Below are positions 53,357 to 63,793 of a stretch of 64,000 nt of DNA, one piece after another. A program made the translations under genes and the position numbers. The notes below the pieces were generated by a model, which was not told the origin of the DNA, made no database searches, and worked only from the letters and a program-made list of their open reading frames with translations. Where the stretch lies: the NCBI RefSeq assembly GCF_031453615.1, contig NZ_JAVIZT010000001.1, forward strand, positions 434,001-498,000. Reading direction: 5' to 3'. Positions within the stretch are counted from its first letter, which is position 1. Every line of letters begins with the position of its first letter. The DNA is from Microbacterium sp. SORGH_AS_0428. GTDB lineage: Bacteria > Actinomycetota > Actinomycetes > Actinomycetales > Microbacteriaceae.

Positions 53357-54772
53357 ATGTCGTATCCCGTCATCCACACCGAGACCGGAGCCGTATCCGG
53401 AACCCGCGTCGAGGGGATCGAACGATACCTCGGCATCCCTTACGCCGCGCCCCCGGTCGGAGCGCGACGATTCGCTCTTCCCGAGCCCGTCGCGCCATGG
53501 GACGGCGTGCGCGAAGCCACCGCGTTCGGGCCCACATCGCCGCAATCGCCGTACCCGGGTGAGATCGGCAAGCTCCTCCCCTCGACCATCATCCCCGGCG
53601 ACGACATCCTGACCGTGAACGTGTGGCGCCCGGGCGAGGCCGACGGCGCCGCGGTCATGCTGTGGTTCCACGGCGGGGCACTCGAGCGCGGCACGGCGGC
53701 GATCAGCACGTACGACGGCACCCCGTTCGCGCGCGATGGCATCGTGTTCGTCTCGGCGAACTACCGACTGGGCGCAGAGGGGTTCTCGGTGCTCCCCGAC
53801 GCCCCGCGCAACATCGGGCTGGCGGATGCGGCCGCGGCTCTTCGGTGGACATCTCGCAACATCGCCCGCTTCGGGGGCGATCCCTCGCGGATCACGATCT
53901 TCGGCGAGTCCGCCGGCGGTGCCGTCGTCGCCGCGCTCCTGGCCCGCGAGGACCTGCGCCCGCTTCTCGCGGGGGCGATCATCGAGTCGGGGCCGCTGGA
54001 CGCCGCGACCACGGAGCGCGCGGCCCGACCCGCCCGCGACATCGCGCGCCGGCTCGGGACGACCGCCACCGCCGAGGCCCTGCGCCGCGTCCCGCCTCAG
54101 CGGCTGGTCGCGGTGAGGGACGAGCTGACGGCGAGCTCCACCCTGCTGAGGGCGGCACCGGGGTACAACGCGACGATCGATCCCGCGACGCTGCCGGAGA
54201 ACCCGCGACGCGCCCTCGTCGATGCCGAGCGTCCGGTCATGATCGGCACGAACACCGATGAATACCGTCTGTGGTATCCGCCCGAGGCGCTCGCGAAGCT
54301 CTCACGACGTACATACGCTCTCCTCGCTCTCGCCAAGCGCCTCCCTCGCGGCGTGTGGCGCGCGTACCGGGCGGCGTTCCCCGCCGCCTCTCCGGGAGAG
54401 ATCATCGGACAGGTCCTGACGGATCTGACCGTGCGGCAGCCGGCGATCGCGCTCGCGCGTGCGCGCACGGCACAGACCTTCGTCTACGAGTTCTCCTGGC
54501 CGAGTCCCGTGCGCGATCTCCGCGCCGCGCACGCCCTCGAGATCGGCTTCGTCTTCGACGCGCTCGGCGACGAGGGAGCAGTCACGATGGCCGGGACGGG
54601 AGCTCCGCAGGAGCTGGCCGCGCGGATGCACGCCGACTGGATCCGCTTCGCCGAGACCGGCGATCCGGGATGGCCCGCCTTCCGCGGCGATTCGCTGGTG
54701 CGCCGCTACGACGCCGTGACACAGGACGTGACGCTCCCGCGTGCCGAAGCGCTCGCGGCGCTCACCCGCTGA
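53357..54772 (+). CDS. type B carboxylesterase
   Basis: Serine hydrolase of 471 residues. The nucleophile elbow is FGESAGGAV (Ser185), the oxyanion hole is WFHGGALERG, and IGTNTDEYRLW supplies the acidic residue region. There is no signal peptide, so it is cytoplasmic. The substrate is unknown; para-nitrobenzyl-type and carbamate esters are typical. GGAGG lies 5 nt before the ATG. The 3' end is 1 nt from hemW, tail to tail. Confidence 0.92.
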   Translation: MSYPVIHTETGAVSGTRVEGIERYLGIPYAAPPVGARRFALPEPVAPWDGVREATAFGPTSPQSPYPGEIGKLLPSTIIPGDDILTVNVWRPGEADGAAVMLWFHGGALERGTAAISTYDGTPFARDGIVFVSANYRLGAEGFSVLPDAPRNIGLADAAAALRWTSRNIARFGGDPSRITIFGESAGGAVVAALLAREDLRPLLAGAIIESGPLDAATTERAARPARDIARRLGTTATAEALRRVPPQRLVAVRDELTASSTLLRAAPGYNATIDPATLPENPRRALVDAERPVMIGTNTDEYRLWYPPEALAKLSRRTYALLALAKRLPRGVWRAYRAAFPAASPGEIIGQVLTDLTVRQPAIALARARTAQTFVYEFSWPSPVRDLRAAHALEIGFVFDALGDEGAVTMAGTGAPQELAARMHADWIRFAETGDPGWPAFRGDSLVRRYDAVTQDVTLPRAEALAALTR

Positions 54773-54773
54773 C

Positions 54774-55988
54774 TCAGTCGGTCAACGCGCGCACGACCGC
54801 GTCGGCCAGCAGCCGGCCGCGCCGCGTGAGCACGATGCGCCCGCGCAAAGCGGCCGCGCCCTCGATGAGCCCGTCGGCGATGAGCCCGGCGACCGCACTG
54901 CGCCGATCGCTCGGAACAACCTCGATCGGCAGCCCCTCACGGATGCGGGACTCCAGCAGGATCCGCTCGAGCATGCGCGCCTGGTGATCGGGGACCTCCC
55001 TCGCCGCCGCCGGCGACGAGCCCAGCGAGAGCCGTTGCGCGTATGCGGCCGGGTGCTTCACGTTCCACCAGCGCACGCCGGCGACATGGCTGTGCGCGCC
55101 CGGACCGAACCCCCACCAGTCGGTGCCGCGCCAGTAGGCGAGGTTGTGGCGCGAGCGGTGGTCTGCGCCGCGTGCCCAGTTCGACACCTCGTACCAGTCG
55201 TAGCCCGCGTCCGCCATCGCGTCGTCGACGAGCTCGTACATCTCGGCCTGCAGATCGTCATCGGGCGCGGGCACGTCACCGGAGCGGATGCGGCGCGCGA
55301 GCTTCGTGCCGTCCTCGATGATGAGCGCGTAGGCGGAGAGATGATCCGGCTCCAGTGCCAGCGCGGCCTCGACCGATGCGCGCCAATCGGACAGGGACTC
55401 CCCCGGCGCGCCGTAGATCAGATCGACGCTCACGTCGAGCCCAGCCGCCCGCGCACCGGCCACGGCCGCAGCGACGTTGACGGGATCGTGCGTGCGATCG
55501 AGGGCGGCGAGCACGTGCGGCACGCTCGACTGCATGCCGATCGAGACGCGGGTCACTCCCGCCTCGGCCAGTTCGGCGAGGGACTCGTGAGTGACCGAGT
55601 CGGGGTTGGCCTCGACCGTGATCTCGGCCCCGTCCGCGATGCCGAAGCCCTCGCGGACGGCCTGCAGCATCCCCCCCAGCGCCCTCGATGACAGCAGCGT
55701 CGGCGTGCCCCCGCCGAAGAAGACCGTCTGCGCCGGCCGCGGGGCGCCTGCCAGCACCCGGGTCGCCAATGCGATCTCGCGACTCAGGTCGTCGGGGTAG
55801 TCGTCGCGTCGGTGACCGCGCAGCTCCTCGGCCGTGTAGGTGTTGAAGTCGCAGTATCCGCAGCGCACACGGCAGTAGGGGACGTGGATGTAGATTCCGA
55901 AGTCGGTGCCGGTATCCACCACCGTGCCCTCGGGGAGAGCTCCGTCGGCGGGCGCGATGTCGCCGTCGGGAAGGACCGATGGGGCCAT
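54774..55988 (-). CDS. hemW: radical SAM heme chaperone HemW
   Basis: Iron-sulfur protein of 404 residues that carries heme to target enzymes. The cluster motif is CRVRCGYCDF (CxxxCxYC), with SAM-binding FFGGGTPTLL and GVTRVSIGMQS, and a C-terminal HemN-like domain. It resembles coproporphyrinogen dehydrogenase but belongs to the HemW group common in actinobacteria beside lepA. The ATG overlaps the DUF1990 stop by one base. Confidence 0.94.
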   Translation of the reverse strand: MAPSVLPDGDIAPADGALPEGTVVDTGTDFGIYIHVPYCRVRCGYCDFNTYTAEELRGHRRDDYPDDLSREIALATRVLAGAPRPAQTVFFGGGTPTLLSSRALGGMLQAVREGFGIADGAEITVEANPDSVTHESLAELAEAGVTRVSIGMQSSVPHVLAALDRTHDPVNVAAAVAGARAAGLDVSVDLIYGAPGESLSDWRASVEAALALEPDHLSAYALIIEDGTKLARRIRSGDVPAPDDDLQAEMYELVDDAMADAGYDWYEVSNWARGADHRSRHNLAYWRGTDWWGFGPGAHSHVAGVRWWNVKHPAAYAQRLSLGSSPAAAREVPDHQARMLERILLESRIREGLPIEVVPSDRRSAVAGLIADGLIEGAAALRGRIVLTRRGRLLADAVVRALTD

Positions 55989-56638
55989 CAGGCGGGGGTC
56001 GTGTACATGGGCGAGATCGCGCGCAGGTACCGGCCGAACAGCTCGCGCCGACGGCGGCGAACGAGCGCGGGGAGGAGGCGGTAGAGCGGCGCCACCGGGC
56101 GATCGAACGCGCGCACGGTGAACCAGACCTCGTCGTCGCCGCGCCACTCGATCATGAACGACTCCTCGCCGCTCACCACGGAGTCGCGCACCGTGCCGAG
56201 CGCGAACCCGATACGACGCTTCTCCTCGACGACGAAGATCACGCGCAGCTCGGCGTCGACGCGGTAACCGCCGACACGTCCGCGCACGTGCACCGACGAT
56301 CCGGCTGCCACGTACGGCGTCCCGTCCGCATCGAAGCGCTGATCGGCATCGAGGCGGCTCGGCGCGATGGGCTGACCTTCGTCGTCGAACGAGACACCCG
56401 AGTAGCTCGGATCGGATGCGGGGCGCACTTCGGCGATCGAGATGCCCCCGTCGCGCAGGGCACTCCAGGAGAGCAACGCGTCGCCCGCCGAGCGGAAGCG
56501 CTCCTCCCCGCTGCCGAGCTTCCACGACTCCTGCGCGGGGATGCTCTTCTCCGGCGGGTATTGGAGGAGGTCGGGAGCCTGCGTCGCCCCGACGGCGGCG
56601 TAGTCGACGGTCTCGTCCCGGAAGGTCCCACGGCGCAT
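55988..56638 (-). CDS. DUF1990 family protein
   Basis: Protein of 216 residues with no membrane segment. It starts MRRGTFRDETVDYAAVGATQ, has a beta-rich core (VHVRGRVGGYRVDAELRVIFVVEE, IGFALGTV, GEESFMIEW) and an Arg-rich tail (VRRRRRELFGRYL). DUF1990 proteins resemble START-like folds, and their function is unknown. It is coupled to hemW by a TGATG overlap. Confidence 0.85.
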   Translation of the reverse strand: MRRGTFRDETVDYAAVGATQAPDLLQYPPEKSIPAQESWKLGSGEERFRSAGDALLSWSALRDGGISIAEVRPASDPSYSGVSFDDEGQPIAPSRLDADQRFDADGTPYVAAGSSVHVRGRVGGYRVDAELRVIFVVEEKRRIGFALGTVRDSVVSGEESFMIEWRGDDEVWFTVRAFDRPVAPLYRLLPALVRRRRRELFGRYLRAISPMYTTPA

Positions 56639-56645
56639 GGTCTCC

Positions 56646-56651
56646 AGCGTA
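56646..56651 (-). promoter_or_regulatory. candidate -10 box (TACGCT) for DUF1990-hemW
   Basis: TACGCT ends 7 nt before the ATG at 56638. GGAG in the gap is only 3 nt from the start. Confidence 0.4.
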
Positions 56652-56689
56652 CCGAGCCGGCCTGGATGCACGATCCGAATGTGAATCCC

Positions 56690-58534
<1,845 letters not shown>

Positions 58535-58574
58535 GTTCCGTCGATTCTACGGGGAGCAGCCGGCCGCCCGAGCC

Positions 58575-58580
58575 TAGGCT
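58575..58580 (+). promoter_or_regulatory. candidate -10 box (TAGGCT) for the hydrolase gene
   Basis: TAGGCT ends 6 nt before the ATG; the spacer is GGAGCG. Confidence 0.45.
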
Positions 58581-58586
58581 GGAGCG

Positions 58587-59324
58587 ATGACGGTGCAGGT
58601 GGTCCTGGTACACGGGATCCGCACGTCCGCGTCGATGTGGCGCGCCCAGCGGGAGAGCCTGACGGCCGCAGGCATCGGCGTGAACGCCCTCGACCTTCCC
58701 GGTCACGGCACGCGCATGGCCGAGCCGTTCACGCTCGATGAGGCGTTCGCCACGATCGATCGCGCGGTGCGCGTCGCAGCCGAGCACGGACCCGTGCTGC
58801 TGGTCGGCCACTCCATGGGCGGGCTGCTGTGCATCGAGTACGCCGGGCAGGCCGATCCCCCGCCGATCGCCGGGTTCATCGCCGCATCCTGCACCGCGGT
58901 ACCGCGCGGGCTCGGACTGCGCACGTACCGCACGCTGGCCCGCGCCTTCGACGCACTTCCCGATCGCGGGATGCGGCTCACCCGGTACGTGCTCTCCCGG
59001 ACGCTTCCCGAGCACACCCGCGCCGACTTCGGGGCGGGCGGCTATGCCCTCGACGCCCAGGACGGGGCGCTCGCACAGCTCGCACAGCTCGACGTGCTGG
59101 CCTGCCTCGCCCGCATCCGCGTACCGCTCTGGTTCGTCAACGGGCAGTACGATCAGCTGCGCGTCAACGAGCGTCTCTTCCAGCAGATCGCACCTCACGC
59201 AGAACTCATCGTCATCCCCCGCACGAGCCATCTCGTGTCGGCCATGCGCCCCGAGGCCTTCGACGCGGTCATCGCACTGGCCGTCGCCACGATCGAGGCG
59301 GGTGCGAAGGACCCGGTCTGGTAG
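58587..59324 (+). CDS. alpha/beta hydrolase
   Basis: Cytoplasmic serine hydrolase of 245 residues. It has the oxyanion loop VLVHGIRTSASMW, nucleophile elbow LLVGHSMGGLL (Ser76), a short lid (residues about 110-150) and the acid/His pair in WFVNGQYDQLR and PRTSHLVSA. The substrate cannot be read from sequence. It lies between lepA (divergent) and rpsT. Confidence 0.9.
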   Translation: MTVQVVLVHGIRTSASMWRAQRESLTAAGIGVNALDLPGHGTRMAEPFTLDEAFATIDRAVRVAAEHGPVLLVGHSMGGLLCIEYAGQADPPPIAGFIAASCTAVPRGLGLRTYRTLARAFDALPDRGMRLTRYVLSRTLPEHTRADFGAGGYALDAQDGALAQLAQLDVLACLARIRVPLWFVNGQYDQLRVNERLFQQIAPHAELIVIPRTSHLVSAMRPEAFDAVIALAVATIEAGAKDPVW

Positions 59325-59343
59325 ACTCCTTGTTTGGCTTGCG

Positions 59344-59369
59344 CGTGAAGGGTTTTCCCGCTCTTCACG
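59344..59369 (+). other. hairpin in the rpsT leader
   Basis: CGTGAAG and CTTCACG form a 7-bp stem with a 12-nt loop, 73 nt before rpsT. S20 translation is autoregulated in some bacteria, and the leader could take part; evidence is limited to the stem. Confidence 0.3.
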
Positions 59370-59441
59370 ACCGCCGCGAAGCGCCCCTCTACCGCTGACC
59401 GGCAACTTCCGAGCAGACTCCGAAACGAAAGTTCACGACAC

Positions 59442-59702
59442 GTGGCAAACATCAAGTCGCAGATCAAGCGCAACAAGACCAACGAGAAGGCGCACGAGCG
59501 CAACAAGGCCGTCAAGAGCGAGCTGAAGACCGCGGTGCGTCGCACCCGCGAGGCCGTCGCCGGCGGCGACAAGGCCGCCGCCGAGAAGGCGCTCGTCGCG
59601 GCCACCAAGAAGCTCGACAAGGCCGTCAGCAAGGGCGTCATCCACAAGAACCAGGCCGCGAACCGCAAGTCCGCGATCGCGAAGCAGGTCTCCGCTCTCT
59701 GA
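59442..59702 (+). CDS. rpsT: 30S ribosomal protein S20
   Basis: Small Lys-rich ribosomal protein of 86 residues, mostly helical ([39 protein letters not shown]). It starts with GTG. Codon choice is strongly biased to highly used codons, as in other ribosomal genes. A strong terminator follows. Confidence 0.97.
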   Translation: MANIKSQIKRNKTNEKAHERNKAVKSELKTAVRRTREAVAGGDKAAAEKALVAATKKLDKAVSKGVIHKNQAANRKSAIAKQVSAL

Positions 59703-59715
59703 GCCGCTTCCTCCT

Positions 59716-59747
59716 CGAAGGCCCGTCGCTGTCGCGGCGGGCCTTCG
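59716..59747. terminator. terminator between rpsT and holA
   Basis: Perfect 10-bp stem (CGAAGGCCCG with CGGGCCTTCG) and a 12-nt loop. It follows the rpsT stop by 13 nt and ends 19 nt before the holA stop, so it can serve both converging transcripts. TCGTTGT follows on the plus strand. Confidence 0.8.
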
Positions 59748-59766
59748 TCGTTGTCGAGGACGGGGC

Positions 59767-60792
59767 TCAGGCCGCGTAGGGGGCGCGCGTGGCGATGACC
59801 GTGACGAGGCGTTCGAGCGCGAACACGGCATCGCGGGAGCCGCCCTTGACCTCGGCGTCTGCGCGCGCGGTCGCCTGGATCGCCAGACCCAGCGAGTCCT
59901 GGGTCCATCCCGACAGGTCGCGGCGGGCGCGATCCACCTGCCAATCCTTCATGCCCAGCCGTGTCGCGAGCTGCCGGGACGGCTCGCGCGTTCCGGCCAC
60001 CCGGGCCATCGTGCGAAGCTTCATCGCGATCGCGGCGACCATCGGAACCGGGTCGGCGCCCGAGTCGAGCGCCTGCCGCAGCGCGAGGAGCGCCTCTCCG
60101 TAGCGACCCGCGATCGCCGTGTCGGCGACGGTGAAGGCCGAGGTCTCCACGCGACCGCCGTAGTACCGCTCGACGATCTGCTCGGTGATGTCGCCGTCGA
60201 CATCGTTCACGAGCTGCTGGCAGGCCGCGGCGAGTTCCGTCAGGTCGTCCGAGAAAGCGCCGACGAGCGCCCGCAGCGCGGCGGGCACGATGCGCCGGCC
60301 CGCTTCGCGGAACTCGCTCGCGGCGAAGTCGTATCGATCCGAATCGCGCTTGATGGCAGGACACGCCACCTCGACGCCGCCACCGGATCCGCTCCGGATC
60401 GCTTCCAGGAGCTTTTTGCCCCGTACGCTCGCGCCGGTGTGACGCAGCACGACCGTCGCACCTTCCTGCGGGTTCTCCAGGTAGGCCAACGCCTCCGCGA
60501 GGAAGGCGTCGGAGCACTTCTCGACGCTGCGGATGCGCACCAGTCGCGGCTCCCCGAACAGCGAGGGCGCGCTGACGGCCAGAAGCGTGCCGGCCGTGTA
60601 GTCGGACGCGTCGATGTCTGAGATCTCGAGGCTCGGGTCTTCGGCGCGCAGGTAGTCGCGGAGCCTGGCTGTGGCGCGCTCCGCGCAGACCTCTTCGGGG
60701 CCCGAGATCAGCACGATCGGCGCCGGCTCCGGCGTCCGCCACGATTGCTGCGGGATCGCACTGCGCGTCGGGGTGGACTTTCGGATCGCCAT
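59767..60792 (-). CDS. holA: DNA polymerase III subunit delta
   Basis: Clamp-loader subunit of 341 residues that opens the beta clamp. The N-terminal AAA-like domain starts PAPIVLISGPEEVCAERATARL, with conserved SLFGEPRLVRI, and the C-terminal collar includes the GMKDWQVDRARRDL helix. The start overlaps the comEC end by 85 nt. TAGGCT ends 6 nt before the ATG, and GGGAGG is directly adjacent to it, so initiation on a leaderless message is likely. Confidence 0.93.
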   Translation of the reverse strand: MAIRKSTPTRSAIPQQSWRTPEPAPIVLISGPEEVCAERATARLRDYLRAEDPSLEISDIDASDYTAGTLLAVSAPSLFGEPRLVRIRSVEKCSDAFLAEALAYLENPQEGATVVLRHTGASVRGKKLLEAIRSGSGGGVEVACPAIKRDSDRYDFAASEFREAGRRIVPAALRALVGAFSDDLTELAAACQQLVNDVDGDITEQIVERYYGGRVETSAFTVADTAIAGRYGEALLALRQALDSGADPVPMVAAIAMKLRTMARVAGTREPSRQLATRLGMKDWQVDRARRDLSGWTQDSLGLAIQATARADAEVKGGSRDAVFALERLVTVIATRAPYAA

Positions 60793-63110
60793 CCTCCCAG
60801 CCTACCGAGGGCGGTGGACGTCGCCTCCGCCCGCTCTCGCCACAGCGTCGTGCGCCCGTCGCTCATCCCCACGAGGATGAGGCCGTCGAGGTCGGTGCGC
60901 GCCACGGTCGCGCCCTGTGCGGACAGGATGTCGAGGATCTCCGTGCGGGGGTGTCCGTAGTCGTTGCCGGCTCCCACGCCGATCAGCGCGAGAGACGGAG
61001 CGACCTGACGCTGCAGTCCCGCATCCTGATCCGCGGAGCCGTGATGCGCGACCTTCAGGACCTCGTACCGCCCGCGCAGCTCTCCGCTCGCGCGCAGCGC
61101 CCGCTGCGCATCGGCGCCGAGGTCCCCGAGCATGAGCGTGCGGGGCACCTCGCCTCCTTGGACCTCCACCACGACGCTGGCGTCGTTGCCGGGTGACACG
61201 GTGCGGCCCGACGGCCACACGACCCGCCATCGCGCAGCTCCCAGCACGCCACCCATCCCTGCTGCACCGGCGACCACATCCCGCGCGCCGACCGCGAGGA
61301 CCCGCGCGATGTCGCGCTCGTCGGCGGGACCGTGCATCAGAAGGCCCACGGGTGCAGGCACCGCGTCGAGGCCGCCCACGTGGTCGGCGTCGAAATGGGT
61401 CAGCACCAGCAGGTCGATCCGTGTGATCCCCAGCCTCGCGAGACAGGAGGCGAGCGCCTCGGGCTCCGGGCCGGTGTCGACGAGCATGACCGCGCCGGCT
61501 GAGCGGACCACGACGGCGTCCCCCTGTCCGACGTCGCACATGGCGATGCTCCAGTCCTGAGGCGTCGTCAGCGGAACGACGAAGGAGTCGACCACGAGGA
61601 TCCCCGCCATCGCCGCGGCCGCGGCTGCGGTCGTCACCGCAGCGATCGCGCGACCGCCGCGAGCTACGCGCGCTCGTCCCGGCGGGAGCAGGAGCACCGT
61701 GCCGGCCGCTGTCACCACGACGAGGCCGACGAGCCCGGGCAGGCCTTCGGCCCACGGGAGGGTGCGCGCGGGCAGCGCGCCGACCACTTCCGCGATGCCC
61801 GCGATCCAGGCGGCCGGCAGCCAGGTGAGTGCGGACAGCCCCGCCTGCAGTACGGGAACCGGCCCCGCGAGGCACGCGGCCAGACCGAGCACGGTGGCGA
61901 CCGGGGCGGCGGGAGCCGCGAGAAGATTCGCCGGCACCCCGTAGACGGCCACCCCGGGACTGACGAGCACGATGAGGGGGCCGCACGCGAGCTGCGCCGA
62001 CAGCGGCACGGCCAGCGCCAGGGAGAGGGAAGCCGGCAGGAACCTGCCGAGACCCCGCGCGAGGGGCGGGGCGAGCACGAGCAGCGCCGCCGTCGCCGCC
62101 ACCGACAGCGCGAACCCCAGTGACAGCGCCAGCCACGGATCGGCGGCCAGCAGCACGCACACTGCCAGGGCAAGGAGGGCGAGTCCGCTCCCCCGCCGCC
62201 CCAGCAGCAACGCGAACATGGCGATCGCGGACATCGTGGCCGCGCGGACGACACTGGGCTCGGGCGTCACCAGGACGACGAAACCCGCGAGCGCCGACAG
62301 CCCGGCGATCACACGCCCCGTGCGACCGAGCCCGCACCGGGCCGCAAGGAGGAACGCGAGCCCGACCACGATGGCGCAGTTCGCACCGGAGACCGCGGTG
62401 AGGTGAGTGAGCGATGCGGCGCGCATCTGCTGCTCCAGCTCCGCGTCGACGCCACCGGTGTCGCCGACGGCGAGCCCGGGAATGAGACTCGCGCCGGGCG
62501 CGGGCAGGCCCTCGGTCGACGCGGCGAGTCGCTCACGCAGCCAGGCGGATGCGGCCGCGACCCCCGCCGGCTGCTCCATCAGCTCGACCCGCTCCGCACG
62601 CACGACCAGCACGGCACGGTCGCCGGGTTCTGCCGCGAAGGCCCCACCGTCGATCCGGACGAGGGCACCGATCTCGGCTCCGCCCGGACGCTCGGACATC
62701 AGGACCGTCACCGGCACCCCCGCGGCGACAGGCTCGCGTCCGGCAGACACCGACACCGCCACCGCATCCGCTCGAAAGCCGAGTGAGGTCGTCTCGATCT
62801 TGCCGACGATCGAGAACCCACCGCTCACCTGATGACCGTCGCCCACCTCGAGCGCAGCCGCGCGGGGCGGATCCTGCACGGACACCGACACCGCCGGAAT
62901 CGCCCCCAGCAGCAGGGCGAGCGTCACGAGCGTCCACGAACGCCTGCGCCCCGGTCGCCCGATCAGAGCAGCCGTCAGCGCGGTCGCCACGGCACCTCCG
63001 CCGCCGAGCAGAGCCAGGAAGGGCGCTGCCTCCGGCTGCGTGATCGCGAGGGCGGCGACGACCCAGGAGAGAACAGCAGCGGGCACCAACCGCCACGCGC
63101 GCCGATCCAT
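60708..63110 (-). CDS. comEC: ComEC/Rec2 DNA-uptake membrane protein
   Basis: Channel for single-stranded DNA entry, about 800 residues. The N-terminal DUF4131 region has two or three helices and an OB-like domain, the central competence domain has many helices (LTAVSGANCAIVVGLAFLLAARCG), and the C-terminal metallo-beta-lactamase domain has AMCDVGQGDAVVV, LTHFDADHVGG and AHHGSADQD intact. The ATG at 63110 overlaps the comEA stop; a GTG at 63113 is possible. The last 85 nt run into holA and encode an Arg-rich tail. Confidence 0.94.
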   Translation of the reverse strand: MDRRAWRLVPAAVLSWVVAALAITQPEAAPFLALLGGGGAVATALTAALIGRPGRRRSWTLVTLALLLGAIPAVSVSVQDPPRAAALEVGDGHQVSGGFSIVGKIETTSLGFRADAVAVSVSAGREPVAAGVPVTVLMSERPGGAEIGALVRIDGGAFAAEPGDRAVLVVRAERVELMEQPAGVAAASAWLRERLAASTEGLPAPGASLIPGLAVGDTGGVDAELEQQMRAASLTHLTAVSGANCAIVVGLAFLLAARCGLGRTGRVIAGLSALAGFVVLVTPEPSVVRAATMSAIAMFALLLGRRGSGLALLALAVCVLLAADPWLALSLGFALSVAATAALLVLAPPLARGLGRFLPASLSLALAVPLSAQLACGPLIVLVSPGVAVYGVPANLLAAPAAPVATVLGLAACLAGPVPVLQAGLSALTWLPAAWIAGIAEVVGALPARTLPWAEGLPGLVGLVVVTAAGTVLLLPPGRARVARGGRAIAAVTTAAAAAAMAGILVVDSFVVPLTTPQDWSIAMCDVGQGDAVVVRSAGAVMLVDTGPEPEALASCLARLGITRIDLLVLTHFDADHVGGLDAVPAPVGLLMHGPADERDIARVLAVGARDVVAGAAGMGGVLGAARWRVVWPSGRTVSPGNDASVVVEVQGGEVPRTLMLGDLGADAQRALRASGELRGRYEVLKVAHHGSADQDAGLQRQVAPSLALIGVGAGNDYGHPRTEILDILSAQGATVARTDLDGLILVGMSDGRTTLWRERAEATSTALGRLGGWRSESPPRRAVRSRSNRGGRRSRRRSC

Positions 63111-63697
63111 CACACCGTCACGAGATCGCGGAGGCCGGCGAGCATCTTCTCGCCGATCCCGGGCACCCCGAGCAGATCGTCCACACTCGAGAACCGGCCG
63201 TTCTGCTCCCGCCAGTCCACGATCCGCTGCGCGATGGCCGGTCCGACGCGCGGCAACTCATCGAGCTGTTCCACCCCGGCGGTGTTGAGGTTGATCGGGC
63301 CGCCGCCTGCGTTCTCACCCCCCGACGCACCCGCGGGGGGCGCCTGCCCCACCTCGAGCACGACGAGCTGCTCCCCGTCGCTCAGCGGCCGGGCGAGGTT
63401 CACCGCCGCCGTATCGGCGCTCTCACCGAATCCGCCCGCCGCCGAGATCGCATCGGCGACCCGCGACCCCGCCGCCAGGACGTAGAGCCCGGGCGCGGCC
63501 ACCGCACCCGAGACGTGCACATAGACCTCGGCGACCTCTGCCGCCGCAGTGGGCGTCACGATCGGTGCCGGCGGAGGCACCGCTGCGCTCCGGAGCACCC
63601 CCACCACGACCGTCACGGCCAACACGAGCAGCGCCAGCACGATGACCGCGCCGACGCCCAGCCGCACACGTCCTGCGGGATCGGATGCGGGCTTCAC
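63110..63697 (-). CDS. comEA: ComEA-like DNA-binding protein
   Basis: DNA receptor of 195 residues. One N-terminal membrane helix (VRLGVGAVIVLALLVLAVTVVVGVL), an SLBB domain (YVHVSGAVAAPGLYVLAAGSRV) and two helix-hairpin-helix motifs (INLNTAGVEQLDELPRVGPAI; DDLLGVPGIGEKMLAGL). It precedes comEC with a 1-nt overlap. The GTG start is 6 nt from TAGCGT. Confidence 0.94.
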   Translation of the reverse strand: MKPASDPAGRVRLGVGAVIVLALLVLAVTVVVGVLRSAAVPPPAPIVTPTAAAEVAEVYVHVSGAVAAPGLYVLAAGSRVADAISAAGGFGESADTAAVNLARPLSDGEQLVVLEVGQAPPAGASGGENAGGGPINLNTAGVEQLDELPRVGPAIAQRIVDWREQNGRFSSVDDLLGVPGIGEKMLAGLRDLVTV

Positions 63698-63703
63698 ACG
63701 CCC

Positions 63704-63709
63704 ACGCTA
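63704..63709 (-). promoter_or_regulatory. candidate -10 box (TAGCGT) for comEA-comEC
   Basis: TAGCGT ends 6 nt before the comEA GTG, with no ribosome binding site between. Confidence 0.45.
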
Positions 63710-63735
63710 GGAACCCGCCTCCCGGCCCGAACAGG

Positions 63736-63771
63736 GGAACCCCCGCGGTGTGCATGCACCGCGGGGGTTCC
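63736..63771 (-). terminator. terminator after leuS
   Basis: Perfect 15-bp stem (GGAACCCCCGCGGTG with CACCGCGGGGGTTCC) and a 6-nt loop, 23 nt after the leuS stop and before comEA. No T-run follows. Confidence 0.75.
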
Positions 63772-63793
63772 TCCGATGGGGAGAGCAGCTCGC

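Noticed and set aside
54774..55988. Coproporphyrinogen III dehydrogenase (HemN)
   Set aside because: Short length and lepA neighbourhood fit HemW.
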